A stretch of DNA of 7,729 bases, from positions 1-7,729 of the forward strand of contig JAGHTQ010000126.1 of the NCBI GenBank assembly GCA_018065295.1, read 5' to 3'. Shown piece after piece: positions 6,759 to 7,729 of this stretch. Each line of letters starts with the position of its first letter. The first letter of the stretch is position 1. The stretch comes from Candidatus Colimonas fimequi (GTDB lineage: Bacteria > Bacillota > Clostridia > Peptostreptococcales > Anaerovoracaceae). The position numbers were made by a program, and so were the translations under genes. The notes under the pieces are model-generated. The model did not search any database. It was not told the origin of the DNA and saw nothing but the letters and a program-made list of their open reading frames with translations.

Positions 6759-6780
6759 AAAACGTTATCTTTCGCCTGCG

Positions 6781-6827
6781 AAAATTGTTTGTAGCCACAA
6801 AACAAATTTTAAAAAGATTTTTTGTGG
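6781..6827 (+). terminator. AT-rich overlapping hairpins, possible transcript end after ybaK
   Basis: Two hairpins that cannot form together. One pairs AAAATTGTTT (6781-6790) with 6800-6810 across a one-base bulge and is followed by A5GAT6. The other pairs CCACAAAA (6795-6802) with TTTTGTGG (6820-6827) around a 17-base loop. A small stem TTTCG/CGAAA lies just before, at 6770-6783. None has the classic GC-rich stem plus T tail, so the terminator call is weak, although a transcript end is expected here because the next genes have their own promoter. Confidence 0.35.
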
Positions 6828-6856
6828 TCCGCGAACAAAGAAAATAATAAAAGTTG

Positions 6857-6885
6857 TTGACATAATAAGCCATTTAAGGTAGTCT
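6857..6885 (+). promoter_or_regulatory. Promoter of the 2-oxoacid oxidoreductase genes
   Basis: A perfect -35 TTGACA (6857-6862) is followed after 17 bases by TAGTCT (6880-6885), which keeps the three most conserved -10 positions. The better-looking TATAAC at 6885-6890 has a spacer of 22, which is too long. Transcription is predicted to begin near 6892, inside the inverted repeat at 6889-6912, leaving a leader of about 100 bases. Confidence 0.6.
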
Positions 6886-6888
6886 ATA

Positions 6889-6912
6889 ACCTGTAGCGTC
6901 ATCGCTACAGGT
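6889..6912 (+). promoter_or_regulatory. Perfect 10-bp inverted repeat at the predicted transcription start (operator or 5' hairpin)
   Basis: ACCTGTAGCG (6889-6898) and CGCTACAGGT (6903-6912) are perfect complements around TCAT. Placed across the expected start site, it could be an operator for a dimeric repressor. As RNA, it could be a 5' hairpin whose right arm holds the AGG that is the only ribosome-binding-like site of the small ORF at 6919. Sequence alone does not decide between these. Confidence 0.5.
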
Positions 6913-6918
6913 ATTGTT

Positions 6919-6990
6919 ATGCCTGCGTGCAGGGACTTTTGCACGGGCACCAATCAAGAGGTAAATAACCTTATTAAGGAGATAATATAA
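6919..6990 (+). CDS. Possible 23-codon leader ORF
   Basis: ATG at 6919 opens a 23-residue frame beginning MPACRDFC and ending in KEII, with stop TAA at 6988-6990, three bases before the ATG of the gamma-subunit gene. A weak AGG (6909-6911) lies seven bases upstream, within the right arm of the inverted repeat at 6889-6912. The ORF contains the main gene's AAGGAG, so its translation could affect that gene. The peptide has two Cys and resembles nothing I know. A frame this short can arise by chance. Confidence 0.25.
   Translation: MPACRDFCTGTNQEVNNLIKEII
6920..6951 (+). other. Second leader hairpin
   Basis: GCC at 6921-6923 and CGTGCA at 6926-6931 pair with TGCACG (6940-6945) and GGC (6946-6948), leaving a two-base TG bulge and an eight-base loop (GGGACTTT). 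With the inverted repeat at 6889-6912 this makes a two-hairpin 5' leader. It matches no riboswitch consensus I can recall and has no T tract after it, so it is not a simple terminator. Confidence 0.4.
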
Positions 6991-6993
6991 GAA

Positions 6994-7581
6994 ATGGCAA
7001 AGAGACTTAACGAAGCAGTAGAAATCAGATGGCACGGTAGAGGCGGCCAGGGTGCGAAGACAGCATGTCTTCTGCTGGCAGACTGTGCATTCAGTTCAGG
7101 CAAGCACGTTCAGGGGTTCCCTGAATACGGTCCAGAACGTCAGGGTGCACCTATTACAGCTTACAACCGAATTACTGACGAACACTGCAAGGTTCATTCT
7201 AATATATATAAGCCGGACTACGTTGTAGTAGTAGACGAAACTCTGCTCAAGTCAGTAGACGTTGCCAAGGGCCTTAAGGAAACTGGTGCCCTGATCATCA
7301 ACACAACTAAGACTCCGGAAGAAGTAAGAGAAATCGTAGGATTCCCTGGTAAGATCGGCGTTATCAATGCTGAGAAGGTTTCAATGGAAGCTCTGGGAAG
7401 AAACTTCCCTAACACTCCAATGCTGGGCGCTGTTGTTAAGATCAGCAACGTTATCGACCAGAAGAAGTTCATCGAAGACATGCAGGAATCATTCGAGCAC
7501 AAGTTCGCAACTAAGCCACAGCTTATCGAAGGTAACATGAAGGCTTTGGTTAAATCAATGGAAGAGGTACAGGTAGGATAA
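6994..7581 (+). CDS. 2-oxoacid:ferredoxin oxidoreductase gamma subunit (pyruvate or branched-chain ketoacid type)
   Basis: A 195-residue gamma subunit of the four-subunit POR/VOR enzymes, which turn pyruvate or a related 2-oxoacid plus CoA into acyl-CoA, CO2 and reduced ferredoxin in the cytoplasm of anaerobes. Signature parts are EIRWHGRGGQGAKTA at 10-24, the GFPEYGPERQGAP segment at 41-53, YVVVVDETLL at 76-85, and FPNTPMLGA at 138-146; these form the domain that contacts CoA and the alpha subunit. The length is normal. The ATG at 6994 is preceded by AAGGAG at 6976-6981 with a rather long spacer of 12 bases, sitting in a weak CCTT/AAGG stem-loop (6969-6979). The stop overlaps the delta ATG by one base. 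Substrate cannot be fixed from this subunit; gene names vary (porG or porC for pyruvate, vorC for 2-ketoisovalerate). Confidence 0.92.
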   Translation: MAKRLNEAVEIRWHGRGGQGAKTACLLLADCAFSSGKHVQGFPEYGPERQGAPITAYNRITDEHCKVHSNIYKPDYVVVVDETLLKSVDVAKGLKETGALIINTTKTPEEVREIVGFPGKIGVINAEKVSMEALGRNFPNTPMLGAVVKISNVIDQKKFIEDMQESFEHKFATKPQLIEGNMKALVKSMEEVQVG

Positions 7582-7729
7582 TGAAGACAAGAGCTAAGGA
7601 TATAAATGAGAAGATCACCTGGCAGGACATAACAATCGGTACTGAGATCTACGAACCAGCAACATCAGTTCTGGTAGAGACAGGCGACTGGAGAGTTATG
7701 AAGCCAGTATTTATCGAAGACAAGTGCAA
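7581..7729 (+). CDS. porD: 2-oxoacid:ferredoxin oxidoreductase delta subunit, N-terminal part (3' end missing)
   Basis: The frame from the ATG at 7581 stays open for 49 codons to the window edge. It shows the delta-subunit entry sequence TGDWRVMKPVFIEDKC, which in this family leads into a 2x[4Fe-4S] ferredoxin domain. Cys49, the last complete codon, should be the first cluster ligand. The delta subunit carries electrons from the thiamine-diphosphate centre in the beta subunit to external ferredoxin. The start overlaps the gamma stop (A of TAA is the A of ATG), a classic coupled arrangement, with AGG at 7571-7573 upstream. Alpha and beta genes are expected next, since gamma-delta-alpha-beta is the standard order. 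The pyruvate rather than other 2-oxoacid role is assumed. Confidence 0.88.
   Translation, partial: MKTRAKDINEKITWQDITIGTEIYEPATSVLVETGDWRVMKPVFIEDKC

Noticed and set aside
6765..6953. 62-residue minus-strand frame in the intergenic region
   Set aside because: No start signal and no recognisable sequence; it crosses a promoter and two hairpins that make sense on the plus strand.
6889..6993. Known riboswitch or T-box in the oxidoreductase leader
   Set aside because: I could not match TPP, SAM, ZTP, guanidine, fluoride, PreQ1 or T-box core motifs to this leader.
1..7729. CRISPR array, insertion sequence, prophage, toxin-antitoxin or defence system
   Set aside because: No repeat-spacer pattern, transposase, integrase, terminal repeats or defence-type domain is visible; all sizeable frames are explained by the listed genes.

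Overview
The window looks like chromosomal DNA from an anaerobic member of the Bacillota (Clostridia). It holds a DivIC-type division protein, the Gram-positive 5S rRNA maturase RNase M5, an LTA-synthase-family enzyme and a four-subunit-type 2-oxoacid:ferredoxin oxidoreductase. AGA-rich arginine codons, strong AGGAGG-type ribosome binding sites and moderate GC fit this. The assignment is inferred from gene content only; no rRNA or other marker is present. I see no phage, insertion sequence, CRISPR array or tRNA gene.

Left part, minus strand (1-1660): a two-gene unit read leftward. It encodes a transglutaminase-like lipoprotein, followed 12 bases later by a type II secretion/type IV pilus inner-membrane platform protein (GspF/PilC family) that runs off the left edge. 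A good promoter (TTGCAA, 17 bases, TATAAT with extended -10) lies at 1714-1742.

Middle part, plus strand (1765-5623): four tightly packed genes encode a DivIC/FtsB-like septum protein, RNase M5 (rnmV), the 16S rRNA dimethyltransferase RsmA/KsgA, and an LTA-synthase-like membrane phosphoglycerol transferase with an extra C-terminal domain. The first two genes overlap by 8 bases and the next two abut or are 3 bases apart, so this is very likely one operon joining rRNA maturation with division and envelope building. The only promoter seen is an extended -10 so close to the first ATG that the message may be leaderless. A strong GC-rich hairpin with a short T-rich tail closes the operon.

Next come a GNAT acetyltransferase (5671-6234) and a YbaK/EbsC-type aminoacyl-tRNA deacylase (6243-6758), 8 bases apart and with no clear promoter of their own. 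They are probably read through from the upstream operon.

Right part (6759-7729): an AT-rich 235-base intergenic stretch carries possible 3'-end hairpins, a promoter with a consensus TTGACA, a perfect 10-bp inverted repeat at the expected transcription start, and a possible 23-codon leader ORF. It leads into a gamma-delta gene pair of a ferredoxin-dependent 2-oxoacid oxidoreductase. The delta gene is cut by the right edge at its first predicted cluster-binding Cys; alpha and beta genes are expected beyond.

Most of this is recognisable housekeeping content. The parts that deserve a second look are the divergent promoter region with the apparent leaderless start, the C-terminal extension of the LTA-synthase-like protein, the lipoprotein-secretion gene pair, and the structured leader with its small ORF before the oxidoreductase genes.
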